A program made the position numbers and the translations under genes. Source: an uncultured Gammaproteobacteria bacterium (GTDB taxonomy: Bacteria > Pseudomonadota > Gammaproteobacteria > Pseudomonadales > Litorivicinaceae). From it: a DNA stretch of 40,897 bases. Below the pieces are notes generated by a model, which did no database searches, had not been told where the DNA came from, and saw only the letters and a program-made list of their open reading frames with translations. Below, in pieces: positions 10,571-19,645 of the stretch (its first letter is position 1; the number at the start of each line of letters is the position of its first letter). The stretch lies in the NCBI GenBank assembly GCA_913042205.1, contig CAJWIY010000012.1, positions 1-40,897 on the forward strand, in the 5' to 3' direction.

Positions 10571-11760
10571 TTCGCTTAGTCACTTTAATTGGGTTACTTT
10601 TCGGAGTGCAAAACTTGCAGGCGTCTGAGTGGGGTGACACCGAACGTCGTGCGCGAGGTCAAACTGTCTACTTTTATGCCTGGGGTGGGTCGCCTTCGAT
10701 TAATCAATATATTAAGCGGTGGAGCGCGATTGTTAAGGAACGAAGTGGTGTCACGGTGAATCATGTCAAGGTTGACGACATATCTTTGGCTATACAGGGC
10801 ATCCAGACAGCCAAGCGCATAGGAAAGTCTGACCAGGGGTCGGTTGATGTTTTGTGGATTAATGGTGAGAATTTCGCACGAATGAAGCGTGATGGGTTAC
10901 TCGGTGAATCGTTTGTTTCAGCTTTACCATCGGCTAAAAATATCAATCTCGATGATCCAACAATCTTCGCTGATTTTTCTGTTACCACTGACGGCCTCGA
11001 GGCGCCGTGGGGTCGTGCCCGACTGGTTTTTATTTATGACCAGAGGCGGATGTCAAACCCGCCTCGATCAATGCAGGAAATGTATGAGTATGCCAGAGAG
11101 AATCCCGGTCGCCTGACCTATCCGGAGCCTCCAAATTTCCACGGCACGACTTTTCTTAAGCAAGCGCTTTTAGAGACAACCCATCATATTGATTGGCTAT
11201 CGGAGCCACATTCCGGTGAACGATTTGAGATAGTAACAAAGCCCCTCTGGGAATTTCTTGATTCATTGCACCCTCATCTGTGGCGGACTGGACGGGAGTT
11301 TCCTGACTCTGCTGAGGTTATGATGGATCTGTTTTCTGATGGTTTGCTCGATATTGCGTTAAGCTTCAATCCTAATGACGCATCTCAGCGGATCATTGAT
11401 GGCCGGTTTGCGTCATCGGTGAGAACCTATGTTCACGATGCAGGCACTATTGGTAACACCCACTTCCTTGCTATTCCCTTTAACACATCTGCGCGCGCCG
11501 GTGCATTAGTTTGGATAAATCTTCTGTTGAGTGCAGAGGCGCAAGCCGACAAAGCATCACCATCAGTCTGGGGGGATCCTACCGTTATTGATGTCATGCG
11601 TCTGTCCGAGAAGGATCGTGTGTTGTTTGAATCGATTGATTTAGGGCCCGCGACTTTGACCAGTGATGCGCTTGGCATGCCCCTTCCGGAACCCCACGCA
11701 AGCTGGGTTGAACCGCTAGAGGTTGCCTGGAAAGCACGATATTTTGGACAGACCCGGTGA
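10564..11760 (+). CDS. ynjB: ABC transporter substrate-binding protein, YnjB-like
   Basis: A periplasmic solute-binding protein of 398 residues. It starts with a signal peptide (MLIRLVTLIGLLFGVQNLQA, cleavage likely after QA) and then ARGQTVYFYAWGGSPSINQYI, the stretch typical of the YnjB branch of family 1-like binding proteins. The open frame extends upstream, but the ATG at 10564 follows AGAGGGAGTT and gives the signal peptide. The ligand is unknown in E. coli and here. The gene is followed by the matching permease and ATPase genes with overlapping starts. Confidence 0.9.
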   Translation: MLIRLVTLIGLLFGVQNLQASEWGDTERRARGQTVYFYAWGGSPSINQYIKRWSAIVKERSGVTVNHVKVDDISLAIQGIQTAKRIGKSDQGSVDVLWINGENFARMKRDGLLGESFVSALPSAKNINLDDPTIFADFSVTTDGLEAPWGRARLVFIYDQRRMSNPPRSMQEMYEYARENPGRLTYPEPPNFHGTTFLKQALLETTHHIDWLSEPHSGERFEIVTKPLWEFLDSLHPHLWRTGREFPDSAEVMMDLFSDGLLDIALSFNPNDASQRIIDGRFASSVRTYVHDAGTIGNTHFLAIPFNTSARAGALVWINLLLSAEAQADKASPSVWGDPTVIDVMRLSEKDRVLFESIDLGPATLTSDALGMPLPEPHASWVEPLEVAWKARYFGQTR

Positions 11761-13370
11761 CTCCGATTGAGCGACTGTTTGCGCTCATTCTCTTTCTGCC
11801 CATTGCTGGACTCATTGATGATGCTTGCGGGCGTTATTCAGGAATCAACTGGAGTAGCGGAGTTGATCGGTTGATCACCGAGCCCGCGTTGTTAGAGTCG
11901 ATTTTGCTGTCGGTTTGGGTCGCTTTCGCGTCACTTCTGATCTCCCTTTTCGTCGCACGTGCAGTTACACAGAAGGTGACGAAAACCCATGATTCCCCAC
12001 TTTGGCGGAGTCTATTATTAGCGATGCCTCATAGTGCTCTAGCGCTCGGATTATTGCTTGCTCTATCTGCTGGTGGTGTCGGCTGGCGGTGGCTGGCGCC
12101 CATTTTAGATTTGCCGGTGCATGCACAATACCTCTTTCCCAGAGATAAGTGGGGTCTGGGAGCGATACTATCGTTGGGTATAAAAGAGAGCGCGTTTTTG
12201 ACTGCGACCGCCGTGATTATCGCAAAGCGCCTTCCATTACAATCTTACCGTGTTATTGCTGCTCAGGCAGGTTTGACACCCTCTGAATGTCATCATCAAT
12301 TGATCTGGCCGCAAATACTGCGCTCCTTGTGGCCAGCTGTTTTTGTTGTCTTTGTTTTTAGTCTAACCAATCTGGAAGTCAGCCTAATTTTGGGACCTGA
12401 TCAACCACAGTTGATAGGGGTTCGTTTATTTCAGTTGCTTATAGATCCAGACCCTCTCAATCGGCAAGCTGGTTCCATTGGTCTGATAATATTATTATTG
12501 GTAATTGGACTGGTTTGGCTTGTATTCCAGATCCTTAATCGCTCGAGGGTGAGCAACAAACGCTGGTCCTTACCCGGTATTAATTTTGTGGCACGGCTTT
12601 TTATTATCAGTTTTTCTGGTCTTATCTGTATGGCAGTGGTCAGTTTATTGATCTGGTCGGTGACTTTGCGATGGGATGTATCGGAGCCTTTGCCGGTCTT
12701 TTCTGTCCATGCTCTAACGTCGGTTTTTTCTTTACTATCGCCGCTTGTTACGTCTCTGGTCATTGGTTTTTCTACGAGTGTTATTGCAGTTTGTATAGCG
12801 GTTGGAATTCTTGAATATTCTGTTTCTCGAGGGCGTAACCGATTACACTGGCTCTGGTGGGCATACCTCTGGATGCCTGCTCTTCCGTTGGCGTCGGGTC
12901 TTCTTGCTTGGGTTTATTTTTTGGGCGGAAGTCCTGGTGTTTGGCCCGTGATCCTTGGCCATACGTTGATTGCACTGCCTTATGTCATGATTATTGTGAG
13001 CGAACCTTGGTTTGATCGTGATATCCGCCATGAAATGATCCTCAAGCAGTCAAGTATGTCGGTCTGCTTGAGGCTTTTTCGGGTTTGGGTTCCACGGCAT
13101 AGCCGACTATTAGTTTTGGCTGGTGCGCTTGCGTTTGCGGTAAGCTGTGCTTTATATACCCAGACCGTGTTATTGGGCGGGGGTCGTGTTGAGACACTCA
13201 TGACCGAGCTGGTAGTCACTGTGGGGAGTGATCGAAGATCAGCTGCTTTGGCAGGATTGATTAATTTACTGTTACCGTTTGTGGCTTTTGCCCTCGCGTT
13301 GTTGATTAATCAGTCGTTGTGGAAACATCGAGCTGGGATGCAAGGGGAGGGCTATGCTGACTCTCGATAA
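11757..13370 (+). CDS. ynjC: ABC transporter permease, YnjC-like fused double permease
   Basis: A 537-residue, strongly hydrophobic protein made of two permease halves joined end to end, as in E. coli YnjC. Each half shows a membrane-embedded region; the first contains the coupling loop with AAQAGLTPSECHHQLIWPQI, the EAA motif that contacts the ATPase, and the second carries a diverged equivalent around SSMSVCLRLFRVWVPRH. The GTG start overlaps the ynjB stop (GTGA). One ATPase gene follows, consistent with one fused permease working with an ATPase dimer. Confidence 0.9.
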   Translation: MTPIERLFALILFLPIAGLIDDACGRYSGINWSSGVDRLITEPALLESILLSVWVAFASLLISLFVARAVTQKVTKTHDSPLWRSLLLAMPHSALALGLLLALSAGGVGWRWLAPILDLPVHAQYLFPRDKWGLGAILSLGIKESAFLTATAVIIAKRLPLQSYRVIAAQAGLTPSECHHQLIWPQILRSLWPAVFVVFVFSLTNLEVSLILGPDQPQLIGVRLFQLLIDPDPLNRQAGSIGLIILLLVIGLVWLVFQILNRSRVSNKRWSLPGINFVARLFIISFSGLICMAVVSLLIWSVTLRWDVSEPLPVFSVHALTSVFSLLSPLVTSLVIGFSTSVIAVCIAVGILEYSVSRGRNRLHWLWWAYLWMPALPLASGLLAWVYFLGGSPGVWPVILGHTLIALPYVMIIVSEPWFDRDIRHEMILKQSSMSVCLRLFRVWVPRHSRLLVLAGALAFAVSCALYTQTVLLGGGRVETLMTELVVTVGSDRRSAALAGLINLLLPFVAFALALLINQSLWKHRAGMQGEGYADSR

Positions 13371-13980
13371 CGTGTCAGTCAAGCGTGCTAATAGTCTCCT
13401 TTTTGAACCGATGTCCTGTGCTATCAAGCCAGGAGAAATATTCACTCTTCAGGGTGAATCAGGCCGTGGAAAGTCGACATTGCTTCATGCACTTATTCAC
13501 GAGGAACCACAAGTGGAGTTGGTCGGTCAGGTCACACTTGATGGTCAGTGCATGGATATGTCAGTTCGTTTGAGTGAGTGCGCGCAAACAGTGTTTCAGG
13601 ATCCGATGCTTTTTTCGCATTTGTCGGTTGGCGCAAACATTGCTCTCTCGATGCACCGATTTCCTCGATCCGAACATGAGTGTCGTGTTAATACGTTACT
13701 CAATCAGTTGGGCTTGGATGGGATGGCTAGGGCGGATCCATTTCGTTTGTCAAGAGGTCAAATGATGCGTGTTGCTGTCGCTCGAGCCTTGGCGCCGCAC
13801 CCTCGCGTATTACTCTTGGATGAGCCCTTCAGTGCGCTTGATATTGAGACTAGAGAATATGTTAAGACAGTACTTTTTGGGCAGATAAAAAACGACCAGT
13901 CGTATGGAATTTTGGTCACTCACCATGCTGAAGATCGGCCATCTGAGGGGGAATGTATATGCTTGATGCCTTCATTATGA
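13354..13980 (+). CDS. ynjD: ABC transporter ATP-binding protein, YnjD-like
   Basis: A 208-residue ATPase with Walker A GESGRGKST (about residues 34-42), Q-loop VFQDPMLFSHLSVG, a signature motif that reads LSRGQMMRVAVARAL instead of LSGGQ, Walker B VLLLDEPFSALD and the H-loop VTHHAED. The SRGQ form of the signature is seen in YnjD-type proteins as I recall. It overlaps both ynjC (17 bases) and the following phosphatidyltransferase gene, which points to one transcript. Confidence 0.92.
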   Translation: MLTLDNVSVKRANSLLFEPMSCAIKPGEIFTLQGESGRGKSTLLHALIHEEPQVELVGQVTLDGQCMDMSVRLSECAQTVFQDPMLFSHLSVGANIALSMHRFPRSEHECRVNTLLNQLGLDGMARADPFRLSRGQMMRVAVARALAPHPRVLLLDEPFSALDIETREYVKTVLFGQIKNDQSYGILVTHHAEDRPSEGECICLMPSL

Positions 13981-14603
13981 AACGTTTGAGGACCCCACTA
14001 AGAGCCATGGGGAGACCGTTGGCATCAGTCGGTATCACCGCAACTCAACTCACAGTAATTGGCGCCTGTTTTGGTTTTTTGGCTGTGATCGCAATCACAC
14101 TAGATGCTTTAGTTGTCGCGGTTCTGTGTTTCTGTTTGAATCGATTACTGGATGGACTCGATGGCACATTAGCAAGGATTCAAGGACCTACCGAGCGAGG
14201 AGCATTTTTCGACATCACGTGTGATTTCCTGATTTACAGCGCAATACCTTTGGGATTTGCAATTCGGGACCCGAGTGTCGCTCTGGCGGCCACTTTCCTT
14301 CTATTTAGCTTTGTCGGAACTGGTTCGACCTTTCTCGCTTTCTCTATTTTTGCAGCACGACATGGATTGCAAAATCAATCACTGAAAGAAAAGTCCATCT
14401 ACTATCTTCAAGGATTGACTGAGGGCTTTGAGACGACGGTAGTTTTACTCTTGATGTGTCTGATTCCAACTTGGTTTGAATGGCTCGCGTGGATCTTTGG
14501 TACTTTATGTTTGTTGACCACGTGCTCGCGCATTATCGAGGGAAATCGAGTATTGCGTGGCATTGCTACCCCAGAGCCTGATAGGCTTCCCGAATTAAAT
14601 TAA
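13959..14603 (+). CDS. ynjF: CDP-alcohol phosphatidyltransferase, YnjF-like
   Basis: An integral membrane enzyme that swaps CMP of a CDP-alcohol for another alcohol to make a phospholipid or related product. The CDP-OH-P motif is complete: NRLLDGLDGTLAR followed by G, D and D at the expected spacing in GAFFDITCDF, giving the metal-binding aspartates. GTGSTFLAFSIFAARHG and SIYYLQGLTEGFETT match the YnjF branch closely from memory. Two ATGs lie in frame at 13953 and 13959; the AGGGGG ribosome site ends at 13951, so the second is better spaced. The substrate alcohol is not known. Encoded at the end of the ynj transporter operon. Confidence 0.88.
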   Translation: MLDAFIMKRLRTPLRAMGRPLASVGITATQLTVIGACFGFLAVIAITLDALVVAVLCFCLNRLLDGLDGTLARIQGPTERGAFFDITCDFLIYSAIPLGFAIRDPSVALAATFLLFSFVGTGSTFLAFSIFAARHGLQNQSLKEKSIYYLQGLTEGFETTVVLLLMCLIPTWFEWLAWIFGTLCLLTTCSRIIEGNRVLRGIATPEPDRLPELN

Positions 14604-14612
14604 GGAGTATGT

Positions 14613-15299
14613 ATGAAATCATTGTTTCGGGGCGCTCTGATTGCGTCGTTGCTAGCGATTCCAGCGCTCGCCAACGAACCCTCAACTGATTTAGAGAAAC
14701 TAAGCTACAGTCTTGGTGTTGTCCTGGGTGAGCGAATCCAGAACGATTTTGGCGATTTGGATCCGGAGTTTGTGCTTGAGGGTTTGAAGGACTCGAAAGA
14801 TCCAAGTAGTTGGAAACTTGACCGGCCTGAGATTAATCAGGTCGTTCAAGACGCACAGGCACGGGTTCGTTCAGAACAACAGAAGCAGGTAAAGGCAATG
14901 GCTGAAGCAAATCTTAAGTCAGGCGAGGCCTTTTTGGCTGATAATTCAAAGAAGGATGGGGTGACTGTTACGGCTTCGGGTCTCCAATATAAGATTTTGA
15001 AGAAGGGTTCTGGAGACGCTCCAAAAGCCACTGATACGGTCAAGGTGCATTACGAAGGTCGGTTGATTTCAGGCGACGTGTTCGACAGCTCCGTAGCGCG
15101 GGGTGAACCGGTGAGTTTTCCGCTCAATGGGGTAATACCCGGCTGGTCGGAGGGAGTCCAGTTGATGAAGGTAGGATCAAAATTTGAGTTCACAATTCCA
15201 TCGGCTTTGGCTTATGGCCCCGCCGGGACAGGTCCCATCCCACCAAATTCAGTACTCGTCTTTGATGTTGAGTTATTGGAAATCAACCCGGCCAAGTGA
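14613..15299 (+). CDS. FKBP-type peptidyl-prolyl cis-trans isomerase, periplasmic (FkpA/Mip-like)
   Basis: A 228-residue secreted folding catalyst. It has a signal peptide (MKSLFRGALIASLLAIPALA, then NEPS), an N-terminal helical dimerisation domain (LEKLSYSLGVVLGERI and a lysine- and glutamine-rich long helix), and a C-terminal FKBP domain with VKVHYEGRLISGDVFDSS, GVIPGWSEGVQLM and ALAYGPAGTGPIPPNSVLVFDVEL. These are the active-site strands of FKBP. It starts nine bases after ynjF in the same direction and meets gshA end to end. Confidence 0.93.
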   Translation: MKSLFRGALIASLLAIPALANEPSTDLEKLSYSLGVVLGERIQNDFGDLDPEFVLEGLKDSKDPSSWKLDRPEINQVVQDAQARVRSEQQKQVKAMAEANLKSGEAFLADNSKKDGVTVTASGLQYKILKKGSGDAPKATDTVKVHYEGRLISGDVFDSSVARGEPVSFPLNGVIPGWSEGVQLMKVGSKFEFTIPSALAYGPAGTGPIPPNSVLVFDVELLEINPAK

Positions 15300-16874
15300 T
15301 TAGGTTTGATTGATATACGCCTCCACGAAGGCATCAAATGAGCCTTCGTTGCTGGCGGTAATTTTTTCTTCTGATTGATGGCTCTGTTCCGCCTCTTTCC
15401 TCATTGTGACCAATGCATCAGGCGAAAGGCTAACTGTTTTCCAGTCATCGTAATGTTTTTGGGCGCGCGTTAACCCAAACTCCAAGTGGCCCTCGTTAAG
15501 TGCAGCATTCTCAATTTCTTCAGAAAGTAATGGATAGGTACCATCTAGTCTTAGTCGCGCATCTTCTAGAGCACCTGTGAAGCTATCGGTTTGAAATGCT
15601 TTGTTTAAGGATTCGGCTATTGGATCAAGTGCTGCAAGGAACTGAATACCCGAATCTTTGAAGGACGATCGCTCGTCGAAGCGTTGATCAGAGCGGCGAC
15701 CAGCCCAGCTGGCGCGCGCATTAATTCCTTCGATGGCAATCCGTTCCTCCGGGCTGTTGAAAGGGCTGTCTGCAAGTGCGGAGACCGTCATCAACAGTGT
15801 TATCAGGGACGCCTCGTACTCCGTGATACCGTTTGGGGCGAATGGATTTAGATCTATGGCGCGCACCTCGAGATACTCAATGCCGCGATTAATAAGGGCC
15901 CGAACCGGACGCTCACCTGATTGTTGAATACGTTTGGGCCGGATACTTGAGTAATATTCATTCTCAATTTGTAGAACAGCGACGTTAAGTTGTTTGAAAC
16001 CGATTCTATCTTTGAGCCCCAAGCCCTCGTAGGTTGGCCATGGGCGATGAACTGCGTTAGAGAGGGTATTGCAGTATGTGTCTAGCTGGTTGAAGCAAAT
16101 ATTAATCGATTCCTGTGCCGCCGATTGGTACCCGAGATCGCTCATACGAAGGCTGGTTGCACCCTCGGCGAGACGCGTTCGACCTGAAATCCGAAACCGG
16201 TCGGTGGCTAGTAAACGGAAACTTTCGTCGACGGAAGGGCTGGATCCAGTCAAGAGCATGATTAACCACTGAATTCGCCTGAAGTTACGAATCGTCCGGA
16301 GGTAACCGGTATCACGAATGGTACGGATGTCAGGCTCACCCGGATTCGCACCCAAGCTTGCTTTCCATCGCCAAAAATCATCGCTAAAGGATAGATTAAA
16401 GTGCACTCCCGCGATGGTTTGCATTTGTCGCCCATATCGGAAGCCAAGTCCGCGTCGGTACACTGTTTTGAGTCGGCCAATGTGCGACTCTCCATAATAG
16501 GCTAGCGGTATGTCAGCGTCTGACTCTGGTAAGACGCACGGCATAGACAGCGGCCAAATTCGCTCATTTTCTAGTACAGAGCTTGCGAATCTTTGCAGTT
16601 GCTCGAGTTGGCTGATCGCTGCTTGTGGTGAGCTGTGTGTACCGGTGACAAATTCTAGCAGGGCCTCAGAGTAGTCGGTTGTAATATGTGGGTGCGTTAA
16701 CGCGGATCCCAATGCGTTTGGATGCGGGGTCTGAGCGAGCTCCCCGGTCTTGGCGTTGACCCTTAATCCCTCCTTTTCGACGCCGAATCGCATTCCCGAA
16801 AGATGGTGGTAAAGTACTTCAAGATTAGCTGGCTGAAGGACGTGTGAGGGAATCGATGGTAATTTTAGGTGCAC
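15300..16874 (-). CDS. gshA: glutamate-cysteine ligase, E. coli GshA type
   Basis: Makes gamma-glutamylcysteine, the first step of glutathione synthesis. Hallmarks include GMRFGVEKEGLRVN near the start (the FGVEKE ATP/metal site), TTDYSEALLEFVTG, AGVHFNLSFSD, and the YLEVRAIDLNPFAP block near the middle. The length of about 524 residues is typical of the gammaproteobacterial form. No ATG fits; the GTG at 16874 has GGAGA at a good distance and overlaps the preceding pckA-like gene by ten bases, while the GTG at 16898 has no ribosome site. It is the last gene of the ptrB-to-gshA operon. Confidence 0.95.
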   Translation of the reverse strand: MHLKLPSIPSHVLQPANLEVLYHHLSGMRFGVEKEGLRVNAKTGELAQTPHPNALGSALTHPHITTDYSEALLEFVTGTHSSPQAAISQLEQLQRFASSVLENERIWPLSMPCVLPESDADIPLAYYGESHIGRLKTVYRRGLGFRYGRQMQTIAGVHFNLSFSDDFWRWKASLGANPGEPDIRTIRDTGYLRTIRNFRRIQWLIMLLTGSSPSVDESFRLLATDRFRISGRTRLAEGATSLRMSDLGYQSAAQESINICFNQLDTYCNTLSNAVHRPWPTYEGLGLKDRIGFKQLNVAVLQIENEYYSSIRPKRIQQSGERPVRALINRGIEYLEVRAIDLNPFAPNGITEYEASLITLLMTVSALADSPFNSPEERIAIEGINARASWAGRRSDQRFDERSSFKDSGIQFLAALDPIAESLNKAFQTDSFTGALEDARLRLDGTYPLLSEEIENAALNEGHLEFGLTRAQKHYDDWKTVSLSPDALVTMRKEAEQSHQSEEKITASNEGSFDAFVEAYINQT

Positions 16875-18379
16875 TCGATCTCCATGGCTCTGAGCCACCG
16901 TTGTGGATCACTGGTCCGTTGCAGTTCACCAGCAATCAGGCTGATCAGTTTTGATAAATTGGATTGAAAATCACTGCACTCTGGCCAACGGTCCTCAGGA
17001 TTCCAGACGGTAGCGGTATCGGATTTCTGAGCAGGTATTGACAGTCCAAGTGAGCCGAGGTGTTGCCAATCAGCACAATGATGCATGCTGTCTATCACCG
17101 CGCTTTCCTCTGATTTGGACAAGGGACTGCCTTGGCCTATTTGTCCACCATGCCAGCCGGCATTCACCAAGAAGCACCGCGTCTCGTAGTTCTCCAATAA
17201 ATCTTCCAAAATAAGCACATAGTCGTTGAGATTCCTTGGCAGAAGTGTGTCCATAAATCCTGGCGTGAAACGAACATCAGTCTCTGGTAGCAGCTCCTCT
17301 AGCGGTCCAAGATGATTTCCGTAACCCAGCATAAACCAAGCTAGACATTGCTCATGCGAAATTTTTGCTAGTGGGGGTAGAACACCCAAAGGATCGGTGG
17401 TCAAAATAACAAGTTGAGTCGGTCCATCTGTGCGTGCTTCGGGGGTCGCGTCTAGCAGCTCTAGCGGCACGACCAAGTGCGCTGGTGTTCGTGTGCTCAG
17501 ATCGTTGTCTGGGTCATCAAGTGTTGGATTACGCTTATCTGTTAGGGTTAGATTTTCGGCAATGGTCCCGAATTGAAGGGCTTTATCGAGGCTAATGGGT
17601 AAGCTGTGGTTGAGGTGCAGACGGCAACCATCGGCCAGACGGTGCAGGCCATTGTTCGACCATGATAGAGCGCGGTCACCAATGAGCTGACCGCAACGTA
17701 GTGCCCATGTGCTCTTTTGTGTACCCGCTGGACCCAAGAAAAGTGTGATTTCTCCGTTGCCCTGCGCTGCTGCTCCGTGCAACGGTAAGGCATTTTTCTC
17801 TGGAAGAATTAAGCCTAGGAGGGTCATGAGTGTTCGTCGCATTTCTCCGGTTGTGAGGACGCCGCCCATCAGGATCTGACGTTTGCCGACATGGATTAAA
17901 ATGGCCCCACCATCGTGACTTAAAATTTCGGCGTCACCGAAACTGGAAAGTGGGGTCCAAATTAACTTCCACACCGGTTTTTCACGCGGATTAAATTCAC
18001 TGGGACAGTGACATAAATGGTGACAGCTTAACGCGTGCCATGCGTTCAATGTCGTGATCTCGAGGGGTACTGCGATGTCGGAATCGACACCCATGTGGGC
18101 TCGGACGCGATATCTCGAACGCTCGGCTACGTCACCTTTAACGCGCTCCCAGGTCGATTTAAAAACTCCGCTGTCTAATAAATGAAACTGCGCATCAGCA
18201 CGAATTACGTCACTTACTGAAGGCTCATTGACGATAAACCTTTGCACTCCCGTGTTTCGTTTAGGTGAAACTACCAGGGCGCCTTTTGCAGATAGCTGAC
18301 CCTCATCGAGCGCCAGCGCGTGTTCAATTAATTCGGAAACGGTGAGGTCGTCGTACCGACTAGACTCATCAGTTTTCAT
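16865..18379 (-). CDS. diverged ATP-type phosphoenolpyruvate carboxykinase homologue, several catalytic residues changed
   Basis: Recognisable as a PckA relative by order and context: a GEM-basic-basic segment (176-182), a histidine in LHGAAAQG (His201), a P-loop GPAGTQKST (216-224), WSNNG, TRTPAH, and FLVNAGWHGG. E. coli has the neighbours yrfG, hslR, hslO and pck in the same order. Compared with the E. coli enzyme (numbering from memory), the lysine pair Lys212/Lys213 is Arg181/Arg182, the metal ligand Asp269 is Arg236 in IGDRALSW, Thr255 is Ser223, and the GRSPKDKY segment with Arg65 is missing (GVQRFIV instead). Lys254 and His232 counterparts remain. It may bind nucleotide yet not carry out the standard reaction. 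The open frame is intact, so it is not an obvious pseudogene. Confidence 0.78.
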   Translation of the reverse strand: MKTDESSRYDDLTVSELIEHALALDEGQLSAKGALVVSPKRNTGVQRFIVNEPSVSDVIRADAQFHLLDSGVFKSTWERVKGDVAERSRYRVRAHMGVDSDIAVPLEITTLNAWHALSCHHLCHCPSEFNPREKPVWKLIWTPLSSFGDAEILSHDGGAILIHVGKRQILMGGVLTTGEMRRTLMTLLGLILPEKNALPLHGAAAQGNGEITLFLGPAGTQKSTWALRCGQLIGDRALSWSNNGLHRLADGCRLHLNHSLPISLDKALQFGTIAENLTLTDKRNPTLDDPDNDLSTRTPAHLVVPLELLDATPEARTDGPTQLVILTTDPLGVLPPLAKISHEQCLAWFMLGYGNHLGPLEELLPETDVRFTPGFMDTLLPRNLNDYVLILEDLLENYETRCFLVNAGWHGGQIGQGSPLSKSEESAVIDSMHHCADWQHLGSLGLSIPAQKSDTATVWNPEDRWPECSDFQSNLSKLISLIAGELQRTSDPQRWLRAMEIECT

Positions 18380-19266
18380 TGTAATGTGTCAGACCCCGGT
18401 GGCTGATCAGATAGTAGCCATTCTAAGTCAGCATGGTCATATTGGTACACCTGCCCGCAAAAATGACAGTCAACCTTTAGTGACGGTCGCTCCAAAAACA
18501 ATTGCTTGACCTCTTTTTCGCCAAGTGCACGAATGGCACGAGCAGATCGCTCTCGAGAGCATGTGCAGCCAAAATGGATTTCCCATGGATCAAGGCCTCG
18601 GGGATTGAGCTCATGAAATAATTTATAAATTAAGAGGGGACCAGCTTCAGAAGAAAGTTCTTTCTTCGTGATCGTATCCGCAAGTGTTGCCAGAGTTTGC
18701 CAATTTGAATCTTCTAGAAGTGCTCGGCCGCCTTCCGCTGGGAGGCGTTGGATCAATAGGCCACCAACACTTTTCTCCCTACTTGATAACCAAAGTTTAG
18801 TATCTAGCTGTTCAGAACTTTTAAAGTAATGATTTATGCACCCTTCAATTGAATCAGATTCTAATGGGACGATCCCCTGATAGCGTTCGCCCTGTTTTGG
18901 GTCGATTGTGACTGCTAAGTAACCCGTCCCCAAAAGCTCTCGAAAGCTTGCCGCCTCAGTAAGATCGTGCCATTGCGCTGTACTTCGAATCCTGCCCTCA
19001 GAGGAGCATTCAGCCACTATCATGGTGACTGGGCCGGATCCTTTAATTTGAACAATCATCTCGCCGTCGAATTTCAGCATATGTGATAGCATGCAGCAGG
19101 CGGCAACAAGCTCTTCACATAAAGACTTTAAGATGTCGGGCATGTTTTGATGATCAAGCATCTCATCCTTGGTGCTACCGAGCCTGACTGTTATTAAGCG
19201 TGCGTCGGGTGCATCATCGCAAAGGTAACGTCGAACGGCATTCTGGTCTGCTACCAAATCAGTCAT
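18376..19266 (-). CDS. hslO: redox-regulated chaperone Hsp33
   Basis: A holdase chaperone activated by oxidation. The C-terminal zinc-binding centre is present as CTCSRERSARAI and CHFCGQVYQYD, giving the four cysteines in a CxC plus CxxC arrangement. The N-terminal domain shows VRLGST, GPVTMIVAEC and GTGYLAVTIDPKQGERYQGIV, all family features. At 296 residues the length is normal. The gene overlaps its upstream neighbour hslR by eight bases and shares an ATGA with the pckA-like gene downstream. Confidence 0.95.
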   Translation of the reverse strand: MTDLVADQNAVRRYLCDDAPDARLITVRLGSTKDEMLDHQNMPDILKSLCEELVAACCMLSHMLKFDGEMIVQIKGSGPVTMIVAECSSEGRIRSTAQWHDLTEAASFRELLGTGYLAVTIDPKQGERYQGIVPLESDSIEGCINHYFKSSEQLDTKLWLSSREKSVGGLLIQRLPAEGGRALLEDSNWQTLATLADTITKKELSSEAGPLLIYKLFHELNPRGLDPWEIHFGCTCSRERSARAIRALGEKEVKQLFLERPSLKVDCHFCGQVYQYDHADLEWLLSDQPPGSDTLQ

Positions 19267-19645
19267 TGGATTTTCCTTTCAGCTTCGTCATCTGACGCCT
19301 TTCTTTTTTGTTTGGACGATGATCTGCCGGCTGATAACCCGCACGAGAATATCTAAAGAGATCACGCTCAGCTTCTCGCTTCTCAATTGATTCTGAAGTT
19401 TCTTGGTATAAAAGTTGCGCCTCGACGGCGGGTCTACGATCCTCCCGCACGTCGAGAACGTTTATCACCATGCTTGATTGCCCTCTTGATATTTCAATCT
19501 CCAATCCCGGGACCACCATCTTTGAGGGCTTAGCTTTGATGCCATCAAGATGAATTTTGCCACCGTCGATAGCATCACGGGCCAGGCCTCGTGTTTTAAA
19601 AAATCGAGCCGCCCAAAGCCACTTGTCGAGCCTAACACCACTCAT
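19259..19645 (-). CDS. hslR: heat shock protein 15, S4-domain RNA-binding protein
   Basis: A 128-residue RNA-binding protein; the E. coli form binds stalled 50S subunits that still carry nascent chains. The S4 domain occupies the N-terminal half: VRLDKWLWAARFFKTRGLA, then AIDGGKIHLDG and the VVPGLEIEI strand. The C-terminus is basic (DHRPNKKERRQMTKLKGK), as usual. It overlaps yrfG by an ATGA and hslO by eight bases. Confidence 0.94.
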   Translation of the reverse strand: MSGVRLDKWLWAARFFKTRGLARDAIDGGKIHLDGIKAKPSKMVVPGLEIEISRGQSSMVINVLDVREDRRPAVEAQLLYQETSESIEKREAERDLFRYSRAGYQPADHRPNKKERRQMTKLKGKSND

